Shown piece by piece: positions 35,039-47,754 of a DNA stretch of 64,000 nucleotides. The DNA lies in contig JBLDXI010000010.1 of assembly GCA_047495785.1 (NCBI GenBank), positions 1,240,001 through 1,304,000 on the forward strand, read 5' to 3'. Every line of letters begins with the position of its first letter. Position 1 is the stretch's first letter. Under the pieces are notes generated by a model, which saw nothing but the letters and a program-made list of their open reading frames with translations, did no database searches and was not told the origin of the DNA. Made by a program: the position numbers and the translations under genes. Source of the stretch: Lepidodermella squamata (Eukaryota > Gastrotricha).

Positions 35039-38000
35039 ATGCTACCACTCTTTTTCATGTTGCTTTCATGCACCACTTATGTTCAATGCGTGGATTACGA
35101 CACCGGTTACATCGAGTATCAGATACGCCTGTTACCTAGTGTGGTCGGATATTGGCCCCTGACTTCCTACTACAAGGCCAAAGATGCATTGGGCGTGATA
35201 AATGGCGTCTCATCAGTGGAACCGCCAACATTCGGGGCAGGTCCTTTCACCGCAGCAAATACAGCGATGCAAATGGATAAAGCAGCGAAACGTTACGTCA
35301 CATTAACATCTGACAACTTCCTATTCGGAAACACCTCTTGGAGCATGGCTGCATGGGTTAAAATTGAGAATACCGACATGATGCCGTTATTGGACTTTGT
35401 CGGCTCTGCGCACCTTTGGCGGTTCGTTAGTGCTGCCACGCTCTTCGCAAATTCCATGAATGCAGTCATGGATCAAGTCATGACAGTTTGCCTAACAGAC
35501 AATACCTGGATGTATGTCGGATTCACCTTTGATCGATCAACATCGAAAATAAGTTTATTTTGCGGATCAACGCTCACGGCAGCGAATATCGGAAACCCTC
35601 CGATTACAAATAGAGTTCTGAACATTGGATACAGGTATAACATTAAATAACGTGAACGAATGTTGGAAAAGTTTTATTCAATAAGGGACGCTTCAAATAT
35701 TGCTACGGCTAAATTTGCCTGTGTCTCAGTTCATAAATCCGCTATGACTGCAGCACAATTTCTGCAAGCAAAATCGACTTGTCAGCTATTTTCCGGTATT
35801 ATTCCTATCATTTTTAAATACAATTTTGCATGATCTTACTCAAGCTAATTGTTCTACATCCTGCGCAAATAGTGGTACTTGTGTCGCGTACAAGGTTTGC
35901 AGCTGTCCATCTGGCTATGCGGGTGTTTTATGCCAATCAGGTACATCTAAACTGTTTTACGTTTTGTCAGGGCTTGATGTTTCTTTTGAAGTTGCTACTA
36001 ATCAAGCCTTCATTGCGACGAAATTGAGCGCAATGGCTGGTTTAGTTGCTTATTGGCCTTTAACAAGTGAATATGCAGCAACAGACGTTTCTTCGAACCA
36101 AATCGATGGTTCTCCTTCCATGTATTTGACTTACGATACCGGACCTTTCAACAGCGCACCCTACTCATCAATCAGCGGCCTCTCAGTCACAAATTACATA
36201 ATATCGAAATCGCCAATGTTGAATTTTGGCAACCGGTCATGGACAATTTCGACGTTCATGTACGCTGTGACTACTTACCATCCAATCATCGAATTTCTAC
36301 ACCCGACTCAACCAAATGCCGTGTATGGGATGCATATGTGGGTGCGAAATGCTGTTAATTCATTATGGGTCAACACAGTGGCTCCTAATGGTGTTGAAGT
36401 ATCCTGCGTGATATCAAATGTTTGGAAATTCATTGCGATTACATGGGACGCTCAAACGAAGATATTAAGCTGGTTTTGCGACGAGTTTTTTGTCACCCCA
36501 ACTTACACCACAACGGATATTCCAATTACATCAGACACGCTATACATAGGACGAACGTAATAACTAAATTTGAATGCGACTACCCATTGAGAAATCTGTC
36601 ATTCCAGTACTATGTCGAACAATTTCTTCGATGGGAAACTGGCTTGTGTCTCGCTGTATTCTAAATCTCTTAACGCTAATGAGATGTTGCAAGCCAAAGA
36701 GCTGTGCAAACTTTTCACGGGTGAGAAAGTGGGAAATATTGGAATGTTTAATGAACTCCATTTTCAGTTTCTTGTACGGCTGGGCTTTGCAAAAACGGCG
36801 GGACATGCGTTGGGTTCAACGTTTGTAAATGCCCGACGGGATTTTCTCTCCCCTACTGCGAATATGGTATGAAATAGTACGCGCTCTATATATTGCTTTA
36901 TTTGGTCCCATTTAGCTGCTCTGAACATTACTTTAATCAACAACACGTTGGCAAGCTTTCCTCAACTTATCGCCTACTGGCCTCTTACCTACGATTACGG
37001 AGTGAAAGATGCTTCCGCAAATAAAATCGATGGAATTATGTCGAGAGATTTCGTCTATGGAAGCGGCCCGTATGGGAAACCTTTATCAGCATTCATAGCG
37101 GACAAGACCCTAACCCCACAGCGCTACGGCGTCTTCACTTCTCCAAAGCTTAACTTTGGAGCGACAGCGTGGACGATATCCCTCTGGATCAACATCGCAA
37201 CTTTAACAAATCATGATAATTTCTTTTGCTTCATTAACGCGGCAAATCCAAATACGTACGGGGCTCACTTCGCCCGTTTTCCAGACGGCTCCAATATGCT
37301 GTGGTACAACTCGATGGTTCCGGATGGCGGTGTTGGCGCTGCAGTAATGCCGTGTGAAATCGTAGGGAAATGGACCTTCATAGCAGTTGCTTATAATGCG
37401 ACTACGAAACAACTGAAAGTTTTCTGCCAAGATACATATGGGCCTAGCACTACACCAACAGGGACCCCGTTAACATCAGATACCGTTTACATAGGAATGA
37501 TGTCAACCGGACCGGGAACAGCCGGGTCAATATCGTGCGTTTCTGTTTTCTCAAAAGAGCTGAGCGCCATAGAACTAGTTACAGTTCGCGATCTTTGCCG
37601 GATGTTTTCATGTGAGATCTCGCATTTTTTTATTTGAGTCTATCACCCAAAGAGATTATAGACCAATGCACTGTTACATGCTTGAACGGTGGTTCGTGTA
37701 CGGCTAACAACGCATGCTCATGTATGCCTGGTTTCAACGGAGCCACCTGCGCCAATCGTAAGCATAATATATAATTAAATTTACTTTAAATTCTGAAGTC
37801 ATACATTTTAAACAGCGGTCTGCAATCCTTCTTGCCAGAATGGTGGAACTTGTGCGTCAATGAAGAGATGCAAAAGTGATGGTGTTTGCGTTGATTACAG
37901 TGCGTGCAAATGCACGAGTCTGTATACCGGCGCATCATGTGCCATGTGTAATTTTTGTTTGAATTTATTCGTAGTCATATATTAATGCCACTCACACAGC

Positions 38001-41000
38001 AATAGGAGATCAATCGGCGATAAATGCATCGATAGCCGCACTACCTAGTTTGATTGCCTACTGGCCGTTAACCAGCGAATATCAATATTATGATATATCT
38101 CCAAACAAAATTCACGGCTGGCCCACCACGACTTTAGGCTACGATCTTGGTCCTTACTTCAACGTTTCTACGGCTTCGATTGCCACATTCAGCAGTACCA
38201 ACTTCATAATATTCCGATCTCCCTTACTCAATTTCGGCGGATCGTCATGGACCATGTCACTTTACATCTACTCGCTGACAATCAATCGCCCGATTTGGGA
38301 GTTTTTACATCCTACATCGGCGGGCGTGCAGTGGGGTATGCATATCTGGACTCATCAGAGCCTCGCAGACACTATTTGGTTCAATACTTTGACTCCGGGT
38401 GGCCTAGCAGGCTCTTGTTCAATCTTCAACTTGTGGCGATTTGTGGCCGTTACTTATGATTCAACGACTAAAACTCTTAAATGGTTCTGCGAGAGCTATT
38501 TTCTCGCGACGACTTACCAGCCTACTTCGGATCCAATCAGCTCTAACAACCTGCAGATGGGTAGAAGGTGAGTTACTTGATTGCTCAATGTCCCGTGAGC
38601 TAACTTCTAGTTCTCATTGAAGTGGCGTTGCGACGACGTCAATATTCGATGGTAGAGTCACGTGTGCTTCTGTTTATTCGAAGGCGATGAATACGAACGA
38701 GTTACTCCAAGTTAGGGAGACGTGCAAACTTTTCCAAGGTATGCGTAATTCGTTTGCCGAGAATCTATTCACACCGATTTCTTACCCTTCGTAGTTAGCT
38801 GCGTTAATAACGTCTGCAAAAACGGTGGAATCTGCATCGGAGCAAACGTTTGCAAATGCCCAGCCCCGTGGGCTCCGCCATTTTGCGATACCTGTGAGTT
38901 TAATATTCAGCATTATTTCTTAACCATGAGGCATTCGTTGCTTTACAGTTCTGATTAATTCCAAGTACATAAGCGATACGTTGGCTGGTTATCCGGAATT
39001 GGTTGCTTTTTGGCCACTCACCTATGAATACCGGGTTACAGATGCATCGGCAAACGACATTGATGGCATTGTTTCACGGGAATATACTTTCGTTACTGGG
39101 CCTTATGGCAAGCCGAGGACTGCGTTCTACAATGACAAGACTCTCGCGCCGCTGCAAAGATATGCTGTTTTTAAATCGTCAAAGCTTAATGTAGGCGCTT
39201 CATCTTGGACGATTTCGCTCTGGGTCAACATGGCGAATTCGGCCGATATTGATATATTCTTTGAATTTCAAAACCCCGCAACTACGTACGGCATGCACTT
39301 GTCACACAACCCTGCTGGTACAAATATGTGGTATAATTCAATGATGCCCAGCGGTGGTGTTGGCGGATCGGGAATGACATGTGACTTCATCAATAAATGG
39401 GCATTTGTAGCTGTGACCTATAATGCAACCTCGAAGCAAGCTCAAACTATGTGCAACGACTGGTGGGGTCCGATAGCAACGCCAACAGGGACGCCTGTTA
39501 CCACAGACACGTTGTATCTCGGGATGATGAGTAACGGGGACTACGGAAGCACAGGTTCCATGGCTTGCATGTCCATTTTCACGAAAACAATGTCGATTAA
39601 TGAATTGATGGAAGTTCGAGACCTGTGCCGAATGTTTACAGGTAAATTTCTTCATAATTTTCGAAGTATCAAATAGCCATGCTTGATTCGTTGAAGTTGA
39701 GTGCATTCCTCCTTGCTTCAATGGGGGAACCTGCGTTGGTTACAATCTTTGCTTATGCACAGCTGGGTACACTGGGAAAACCTGTGGAATAGGTTAGTTG
39801 GATGTAATCGACTTTTGATCATTCACAGACTAATTTAACTTTAGCTACTGATCTTGAGACCTTCTACCAGTCGAAGTTGGCCCTTCTACCCAGCGTTCTC
39901 GCTTATTGGCCATTGACTGCTGATTACCAAGCAAAAGATGCCTCGCCAAGCAAAATAAATGGTTGGTACTCAACAACAGATCCTTACTACATCACCGGGC
40001 CATATGGCTCATCGTATGGAGCGATTCAAACGACTAACACTGCACCATATTTCTACATCGGATTTAACGATGCACGCTTGGCTTTTTCTAAATCGATAAC
40101 AATTACGATGTTTGTTCACACCCTGGTGAACGCCGTCATGCCGCTGATGGAGTGGAGTCAGCCAGCCGGTACCTACGCTACTGTCTTTTGGCAATACGAT
40201 GTTGCGAATAAACTATGGTGGTACACAAGCACTCCTTTCCAATTAAACTGCCCAATGACATCAGGCTGGCAGTTTATTGCCGCTGTGTTCAACGCTGATA
40301 CTGGGAAACATTTGATCCTATGCAATGGCACTATGACAGAAGTCGGAACAACAGCCACGCCAGCTTCGGCAGTTACCCGGATGCAAATCGGCTATCGGTG
40401 AGTTGATTTAATTGGACTTGGAGGATACTTGAGACTCGGATGATATTCTCGCACATATTTTACAGGAGGCAGCCGCTTTATGCTTCTCAAGCTAAATTCG
40501 CTTGCGTATCTCTGCATACTGATGCACTCAATCTCGATCAGCTGTTGCTGATCAGAAGCACCTGTCAGTACTTCTCAGGTAGATTTTAATATGCATTCCA
40601 GTCATTTGTTTATTCGACTTTATTGAAGTGCAATGTTCGCCGCAATGCGAAAACGGAGGGACTTGTGTTGGGTTCAATCAGTGCAATTGTTCCAGCCAAT
40701 TTACTGGTGACCGATGCCGACTACGTAACTAAACCTTCAGCTAATAAATGGATACCATTTACTGTGTTTAATTATCATTTTACAGCTGTTGAACAAGTTC
40801 CTCTTATACAATCCAAATTGGGATCACTGAATGGCCTGTTCGCTTATTGGCCGCTAAATGTCGACTTCGGAGCAAGAGATGCATATAAAGGAACACAATT
40901 AGACGGCTATTTCACCTATTCAGCTGTTGACTGGGTCACTGGGCCATCAGGGGCGCCAAGCACAGGGTTCCAGCCATTGACACGTCCTGGAAATTCTGCA

Positions 41001-44000
41001 GTACGGGACACCTACTTTGAGGTCATCTCCGATAAGCTGAACTTCACGACATCATTCACCGTCGCGATGTTCGCCAAGACGATTGTGCTGGGGGGTGCAA
41101 TGTTTTTTCAGTTCACTGAGAAAACAAATGATGGCATTGGCTGTCATCTGCAGCACTTTAATAAGTATAAAACTCTGTGGAATAACTGGGTGGCGGACGG
41201 CAATTTGGAAGCGCCGTGCGATGTTGTTTCTGATTGGCAATTCATGGCATTAATCATCAATTGGCAGAATAAAACTGCATCTTTCTTCTGCAACAGCTCT
41301 TTTGTAGCCCAGCGAACGTTTACAACAGGTCCATTGTTGTTTGCCAGATTCAATATTGGTTCAAGGTAATTTGAAACGATGTGTTTGCGATTGTATCACT
41401 TTTTCCTAAAAGACCACCAAGTGCCCGTATGTATTCAACATTCGCTTGCACGTCGATTTTCACGGCGGCTCTTAATTCTTCTCAACTTATGGATGTGAAG
41501 AAACTTTGCGGTTCATTTGCTGGTTGGTTGTTTATAGAAAACGAACCCTTTATAACTGTTTCGTCATTCAGTAACCTGCAACCCGCCTTGTAAGAATGGA
41601 GGATCTTGCTCAGGGGTTCAAGAGTGCCGCTGTACTGATGAATGGACCGGGGATCTTTGTGAAATCAGTAAGCCCTTGAGATATGAGGAATACAGCTAAT
41701 TTTCAATAATAGGAACTTGTTCTCCAAAATGCGAAAACGGAGGAACTTGTGATAAGGATTCTGGAAAATGTACGTGCCCATCCTCGTACACAGGAGCAGC
41801 GTGCGACACTCCAATATGTGACGAAGCTTGCGAGAATGGGGGAACTTGTACGTCTCCCAACAAATGTACATGCACAGATTATTTTACGGGATCAAAGTGC
41901 GAAACATGTTAGTTGAGAACAAATATTCTAAGCTATTTACATTTTGTTAATTGTTTTAGATACATGCAGCCCGGCTTGTCCCCCGGGAACTAGCTGTACA
42001 GGGTCTAATATGTGCACACCGACTTCGCTCGAATCTTTGTGCACGAAAATTAAGACCGACATAGGCCCAATATGTAAAGATTGGAAAGCTCAGGGTCAAT
42101 GTCTCTCTAATCCGGGCTTTATGTGGCCATCTTGCCAACAAAGTTGCACTTTATATGCAACTTGTGAGTGTGACGTTGACCCACGCTTGCCAGTCGATTA
42201 CAACTGTACCTGTGGGGATTGGGCGTCCACAGGCGCTTGTGAAAAAGACCTGGCTGGAGAAGCTAGGAGCAACTGCTTTTACACTTGTGGCAGAAGGCTA
42301 AGTTGGTCTTATCAATACGCTTGAGACCAGAATTCAAAACATGCCACTGATTTAACAGGTTCTCAATACAACTGCACAGCCGCGCCTCTGGGAATCGAAC
42401 TGTCTCCGAATTCAAATTGGACCTTTTCAGCCCCACCTCTGCCATCTTTCAAGGGAATGGCTGGCTACATGCAATCCGCTGTAATGACCTGCAATCTTGG
42501 GTTTAAGGCCGCCTCGGCTGCGGATACAGCTATGCATATTTGTGATCCGTTCAACCCCAACCCAGCGACGGGGAACTGGTTCAAAATTAACGAGAACAAG
42601 CCTAAGTGTCTTGCTGCTGTTTGCTCCGATCCACCATCTCTAGCCCACGCAACTTACTCGAATTTCACGAACGACACTTACTATCGCAAGGCGGATAGGG
42701 TTCATTATACATGCAACACTGGTTATTTTATGACGGGTTCAAAGTCTGGGGATGCCCTCTGCAGTTTTCTCCCGCCAACAGGGTGGTCGTGGGTTGATGG
42801 GACACCGCAATGTGTCTGTAAGTCAACACTCCAATTCAGTTGCTTATTTTGTTATCTGTTTGTGTCTAGTGCCTCCTTGTAAGGGATTGATTGAAGGTGT
42901 TAACACATTTTACAATACATCCGGCAATCAAACTGGCGCGATTGCGACTTACAGCTGTTTGAAAGGATTCAAACCCACATCAGATACTGAGTTCTTTGTC
43001 AAGACATGCCAGAAGAACGGAACATGGACACCAGTTCAGCAGCCGCAATGTTCCGGTAAGATTACTTAGCCAGAGATATAATGCTCTAAGTTTTGTGTCT
43101 AGTCGTGACATGCGGCAAGCCGCTGGTCGAAGACAATGCCTATGTTACAGGAGAAAAGGATACAGCTTACTATTTCGGGGACGAGGTTACGACAAAATGC
43201 GGGAAAGGCGCTCATAGTTTGTATATCGAACCCGGCAGTGAAGCTACACCTCTGTCTTCAGTCGTCAATAGTTGCTTAGAAACAGGATTTTGGTCAACCA
43301 ATACTCTAGCTTGTCTACGTAAGTTTTTATCGTCAATGCCATATTGCTGTGACGGTTCCTAAATTAGTTGTGAGCTGTGATATGCCGCCGTCTTACGAGA
43401 TTGGTAGCTACCGGGTCATGAACACCTCCTCCGAGCTTCAAACGATTGTTTATGACCAAGTCATTGCTTTCGAATGCGACTGGAATCAAGGATACGAGCC
43501 TAGCAAGAACCAATCTAACTCAGTTGTTTACTGGCGTTGTAACGAGAATTCAACCTGGGATAAGGAGCCTCTTTACTGCTCTCAAAATGCTCTCCTATCA
43601 GCTCCCAAGCCTTTGAAAGTTGTCGCTTATGAGTCCGAAACGGCTGTTGCAACTGCTTCAATGGTTCTGGCAATCTGCGGCTTCTTTTTCGGAGTAGTTG
43701 TCTGCCTGGACTACATGACTATGGCTAGAGATATTGCTAGATTGCGGCATAACTTCAATCACTTCCTGAAGCGAATTAGAGACGCTGGTAGAGCACGGCA
43801 GCTGCATCATTTGAGGGCTAAATTGCGGAACAAGCATGCTGCGGAGAACTATTTGAAGCGAGTTGAGGACGCGAAGGAAGCTGCGAAACTTGCAACAGCT
43901 GGATACGCTGGGAATCGAGCTGAACTAGTGGCTAATCCGCTGAATGGCGAACATCGGCCTATGTCTGGTGACTTGACCAAGCGACGGCCATCTCACATCG

Positions 44001-44047
44001 AAGGGGAGATGGATATTCCTGAGTCAGAACAAATTGAAGCTGATTAA
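35039..44047 (+). CDS. Receptor paralog E: LamG7-EGF10-ShKT2-CCP5-TM giant type I membrane protein
   Basis: Twenty-six exons, 7701 nt spliced, 2566 aa: 35039-35634, 35686-35795, 35845-35940, 35992-36556, 36608-36720, 36768-36866, 36916-37611, 37662-37757, 37816-37947, 38000-38567, 38623-38738, 38795-38893, 38949-39641, 39697-39792, 39845-40397, 40466-40578, 40629-40724, 40786-41365, 41413-41522, 41572-41667, 41713-41907, 41960-42301, 42359-42817, 42870-43055, 43103-43318, 43368-44047. ATG 35039 opens the signal peptide MLPLFFMLLSCTTYVQC. Seven LamG-like domains: units 4 and 5 (38000-39641) copy units 2 and 3 together with their EGF. Exon 9 (37816-37947) is an enlarged 44-residue EGF; exon 21 fuses two EGFs. 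TM and tail follow the family. AATAAA at 44312-44317. Confidence 0.87.
38000..39792 (+). repeat. Internal duplication in E: LamG-EGF-LamG-EGF block
   Basis: Exons 10-14 (LamG4, EGF, single-exon LamG5, EGF) repeat the structure of exons 4-8. The same two-exon then one-exon LamG pattern occurs, with the P-rich EGF spacer (CPAPWAPPFCDT versus CPTGFSPPYCEY) and matching starts (SLIAYWPLTSEY; LVAFWPLTYEY). Divergence is high, so the duplication is older than the B-C-D copies. Confidence 0.75.
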
Positions 44048-44461
44048 TGACAAATGTTTTAACGAGGTTGTTCAAATATGGAAGCAGCAAATTTATGTTC
44101 AATTCCAATGGTAGATTTTGGACTGATCAATGCCATTATCTGGTTTACGGCAGAATAGCATATGATTTTTTCCGGATGAGTGACGTGTGTGATCAATGAG
44201 TTCAACCTAGCCTATAGCACCTGAGGGAATTTTAAGATCGATCAATGGAAAGCAAAAAGCTATATAGATTGTTTTTTTACTGCTCGTTTCGTGTTTTTTC
44301 GGCAATAGTGCAATAAATTTATAGTAAAAAACAAATGTCATTATAAGTTACGAAATTAATCTGGCTTTGAGCGGCTGATTGCTGATTTTAACCTAGGACA
44401 CGGCAATCTTGTTCCAACGATATGCAAAACTGCTGACGGAGCTATTTTTTCCGGAAAAGAA

Positions 44462-45819
44462 ATGTTTTTTGGAGCTTTAGCAATTTCGCTTTTTATTCAA
44501 ACTACCCTGTCACAAATACCTCCAGATCTCACCGTTGATGACTGCAATAGCGGTAAATATTATACTACAAGCAACGGATCTTTGGATGTCGAGATGAATT
44601 TCTATATGACATCTTTCATTGGGATAAATGACGTCCAAGAAACGATGGCAGTCGAAGGCGTCATGACGATTTGCTACTACGACCCTTGCGCCTGGATTAG
44701 AGCAGTCGATAAAAGGCCTATCAGAGCCGCTCAGCAGGGTTACATGTACATACCACCAGAGTTCATCCGCGAATCTATGCCTAGCATCTTCCACCGTAAT
44801 AGCGACGTTGACTGGAAGGCGTTCGACACAAACTCTCAGAAAATGGACCCAAAAGCATTTTCAGATGGCACCGTTGAAACCAACTCCGGTGGGCGGTACA
44901 TTTCTCGTTGTGTCCTCAGTAAGGGATTTGCAAGACTCACATCTCACCTTAGTATACCTGTGTTTTTTCAGGGCATCGAAATTTCCCGTTTGACAGCCAG
45001 ACTTGCACGATACATTTTGAAATATGGGAAGCAGTTGATACGTTCAACATCACAAAGGCTGACTTTTTCTACCAAATAATGGCAGAACTAACCACGCCGA
45101 CGCAAATCTGGAAAATCGACGACATTTGGGGCGAAACAACGAAAAGCTGTTTCTACATGGGTAAAATCGGCAAGGTAAACTGCGCATCCGGGGCAAGTTT
45201 CAACATCAAGCTTACCCGAAAATACCAGCCCTATATATTCTCAATTTTCCTGCCGTGTATCGCCTTGGTTCTCATCCAGCTAACAGCCCTGTTGATACCC
45301 AACCATCTCACAGACCGAGCTTACTATTCGATAACAGTTCTGTTAGCGTTTGCAATTCTTCAGTCGCAGATAACGAGTTGGGTGCCTACAACAGCTGAGA
45401 CGATTTTGATCGTCCTTTACATCAGCATTAACATTGTCTTTGGTTTCGTAATGACAATGTATAGCGCGATTACTAGTGGAATTGTTGCACATTCATTTCG
45501 AGAGCTCGAAATGATAAAATCAAGACGGGATCTTGAAGACCAATTAATGAAGTCGAAATGGGACTCTGATGAGACGAATGGTGACCTGGGTAACGGTCAG
45601 CAAGTAGTCTCAACCGCGGATATTTTCCTTGAATTTACGAGGCGTAATGGAAAGTCGAAAGAAATCAAGAAAAAGTCTATGAAATCAGATCTCGCCAGAA
45701 TCAAAGCTATCCATCGCCGGGTTCAAATTTTCGACAAAATCGACTGGGCTGCTGGCATTGTTTTTGTGATCCTACTGCTTGCTGTTCACATTTTTGTCTT
45801 CGTAGCCATGTTTAATTGA
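44462..45819 (+). CDS. Cys-loop (pentameric) ligand-gated ion channel subunit 1
   Basis: Two exons (44462-44918, 44972-45819) give 434 aa. Signal peptide MFFGALAISLFIQTTLSQ; extracellular ligand-binding domain with the Cys-loop C-x13-C spanning the splice junction and containing FPFDSQTC; then TM1 (YIFSIFLPCIALVLIQL), TM2 (ITVLLAFAILQSQITSW), TM3 (TILIVLYISINIVFGFV), a ~110-aa intracellular loop and TM4 (AGIVFVILLLAVHIFVFVAM). An Asp-Arg pair precedes TM2 where cation-selective receptors have Glu-Lys; that points to cation selectivity but is inferred. The C-loop region (KSCFYMGKIG) lacks the vicinal Cys pair of nicotinic alpha subunits. The ligand is unknown. AATAAA at 45856-45861. It sits between receptor paralogs E and F in the same orientation. 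Confidence 0.92.
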
Positions 45820-46211
45820 TGTAAATGATATTGGCTATTCATTGAGATTCTAACCAATAAATTTTCGGTCGTCTTCTATTGACTCTTCTCACGTATTTAA
45901 TATTAAATACAAAAGCATCAGTCAATCACAAACAGCTTGGTTTTGCACCACAATCACACCCATGGGGAATTATACGGTCGATATATTTACGGCAGCCGTT
46001 CAAAAACTGATCAGCCGTATGTGTGTGCTTATTTATTCAATGATTCTTTTCGAATAAAAAGCAGCTGCTGACATTTTTCATAGAGCCCGATTAGCAAAAA
46101 TGCCTGGGGAGATGAAAAATCAGGGAATAATCCTCAATTAATCCCGACTGATTGAAGTCCAAGAGTTCGTTTCATCTATCTCAATTTTTGTCCTAATAGA
46201 CATAGATCGGA

Positions 46212-47754
46212 ATGAATGTTTTACTTTTGATTTGTTTATTATCGGGCCTACAATTATCACTAAGCCAATCGATATCTGACGTTAAAATTGATGATTGCAA
46301 CAGCGGCCGCTTTTACAAAACGAGCAACGGAACTGTGGACATTGAAATAAACTTCTACATGACGTCCTTCATTCGAATAAATGACGTCGAAGAAACAATC
46401 GCCGTCGAAGGCGTTATGACAATATGCTACTACGACCCATGTGCTTGGCGGAGAGCTGTGGAAGACAGGCCAATAAGAGCGGCTCAACAAGGCTACATGT
46501 ACATTTCCTCGGACCTAATCAACGAAACAATGCCGACGATCCACCACCGCAATAGCGACGTAGATTGGCGGGCATTTGATACAAATTCTGATAAAATGGC
46601 ACCGAAGGCTTTCTCAGATGGAACTGTTGAGATGAACTCTGGTGGGCGGTATGTGTCTCGGTGTAAAATGAGTAAGTTTCATGCAATTCCCGTTGTAACA
46701 GGGCGCGAAGTACGGGGAGGGAAGGTACCCCGAAGTACCCCACATCCCCCTCCCCGATTCGGCAAACCAAAGTGGAAACCCCCAAAAAACCACAGAGGAA
46801 TCCTAGAGTCGTAAAATTAGGGCCCAAAAATACCCTTTAAGTCGATGATCCTACTTCGCGCCCTGCGTTGTAAGATGAGACATTCTGATTATAGGCCACC
46901 GAACCTTCCCTTTCGATAGCCAGACCTGTGCCTTGGAATTCGGACTGTGGCAAACAGTGGATGAATACAACATAACAAAGGCCGACTTTTACTACCAAAT
47001 CATGGCTGAACTTACAACTCCAACGCAGATCTGGAGGATAGACCGCATCTGGGCTGAGACGAGGAAGAATTGCTTCTACGTCGGGAAAATCGGTAAGGTT
47101 AATTGCGCATCAGGTGCAAGCTTCTTCATGACGCTAACGCGGAAGTATGAGCCTTACATTTTCTCGATATTTCTGCCGTGCATGGCCCTGGTGCTGATTC
47201 AATTGACGCCGATTTTGATACCGAACAACCTACCAGATCGGCCGTATTTCTCAATCACCGTATTGCTTGCATTCGCGATTATGCAAGTGCAGATTACGAG
47301 TTGGGTGCCGACTACAGCGGAGACGATTCTGGTTGTTCTCTACATCAGCGTCAACTTCATTTTTGGTTTCGTAATGACAATTTACAGCGTTATCACGAGC
47401 AGTATCGTTTGCCACGCGTTTCGACAAATTGAAGAGATTAGATCCAAACAAGAATTGGAGCAGAAGATCAAAGAGGCTGTATTCCTTTCAAATGAAATCG
47501 GAGCTGAATCAGGTAACAGCCCGCCTTTCATGACCGCTGCTGACCGGGCGGAGCGTTTCGTCAAATTAATTCTGAACAGTGACGTGGAGGGTCGAAGAGA
47601 ACAATGCGTAACAGCGTTGTCGGGTTTCAGGAAAATTGAGCGATTGCACCGTCGCATCAGTTTGATTAACAAAGTCGATGTTGCTGTTGGTATTATTTTC
47701 ACGATCGTATTGATAGCTCTTCATATATACGTTTTCGTCGCCATGCTTCAATAA
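46212..47754 (+). CDS. Cys-loop (pentameric) ligand-gated ion channel subunit 2
   Basis: Two exons (46212-46671, 46895-47754), 439 aa, a tandem paralog of the previous gene with the intron at the same place inside the Cys-loop. Signal peptide MNVLLLICLLSGLQLSLSQ; Cys-loop ends FPFDSQTC; TM1 YIFSIFLPCMALVLIQL; TM2 ITVLLAFAIMQVQITSW preceded by Asp-Arg; TM3 VVLYISVNFIFGFVMT; TM4 VGIIFTIVLIALHIYVFV. The two proteins may form one heteropentamer, a guess based on adjacency and similarity. The 223-bp intron is enlarged by a 167-bp hAT-like MITE. The stop TAA (47752-47754) overlaps a possible AATAAA at 47753-47758. Confidence 0.92.
46699..46865. mobile_element. hAT-like MITE in the intron of channel subunit 2
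   Basis: 167-bp element with perfect 14-bp terminal inverted repeats (CAGGGCGCGAAGTA at 46699-46712; TACTTCGCGCCCTG at 46852-46865). It is flanked by the perfect 8-bp direct repeat CGTTGTAA (46691-46698 and 46866-46873). Eight-bp target duplications with CAGGG-type ends are characteristic of hAT elements. It has no coding capacity. Confidence 0.95.

Noticed and set aside
46672-46814. Coding extension of channel subunit 2 exon 1 to 46814
   Set aside because: It reads through the donor at 46672 into the MITE; the Cys-loop is only completed by splicing to 46895.
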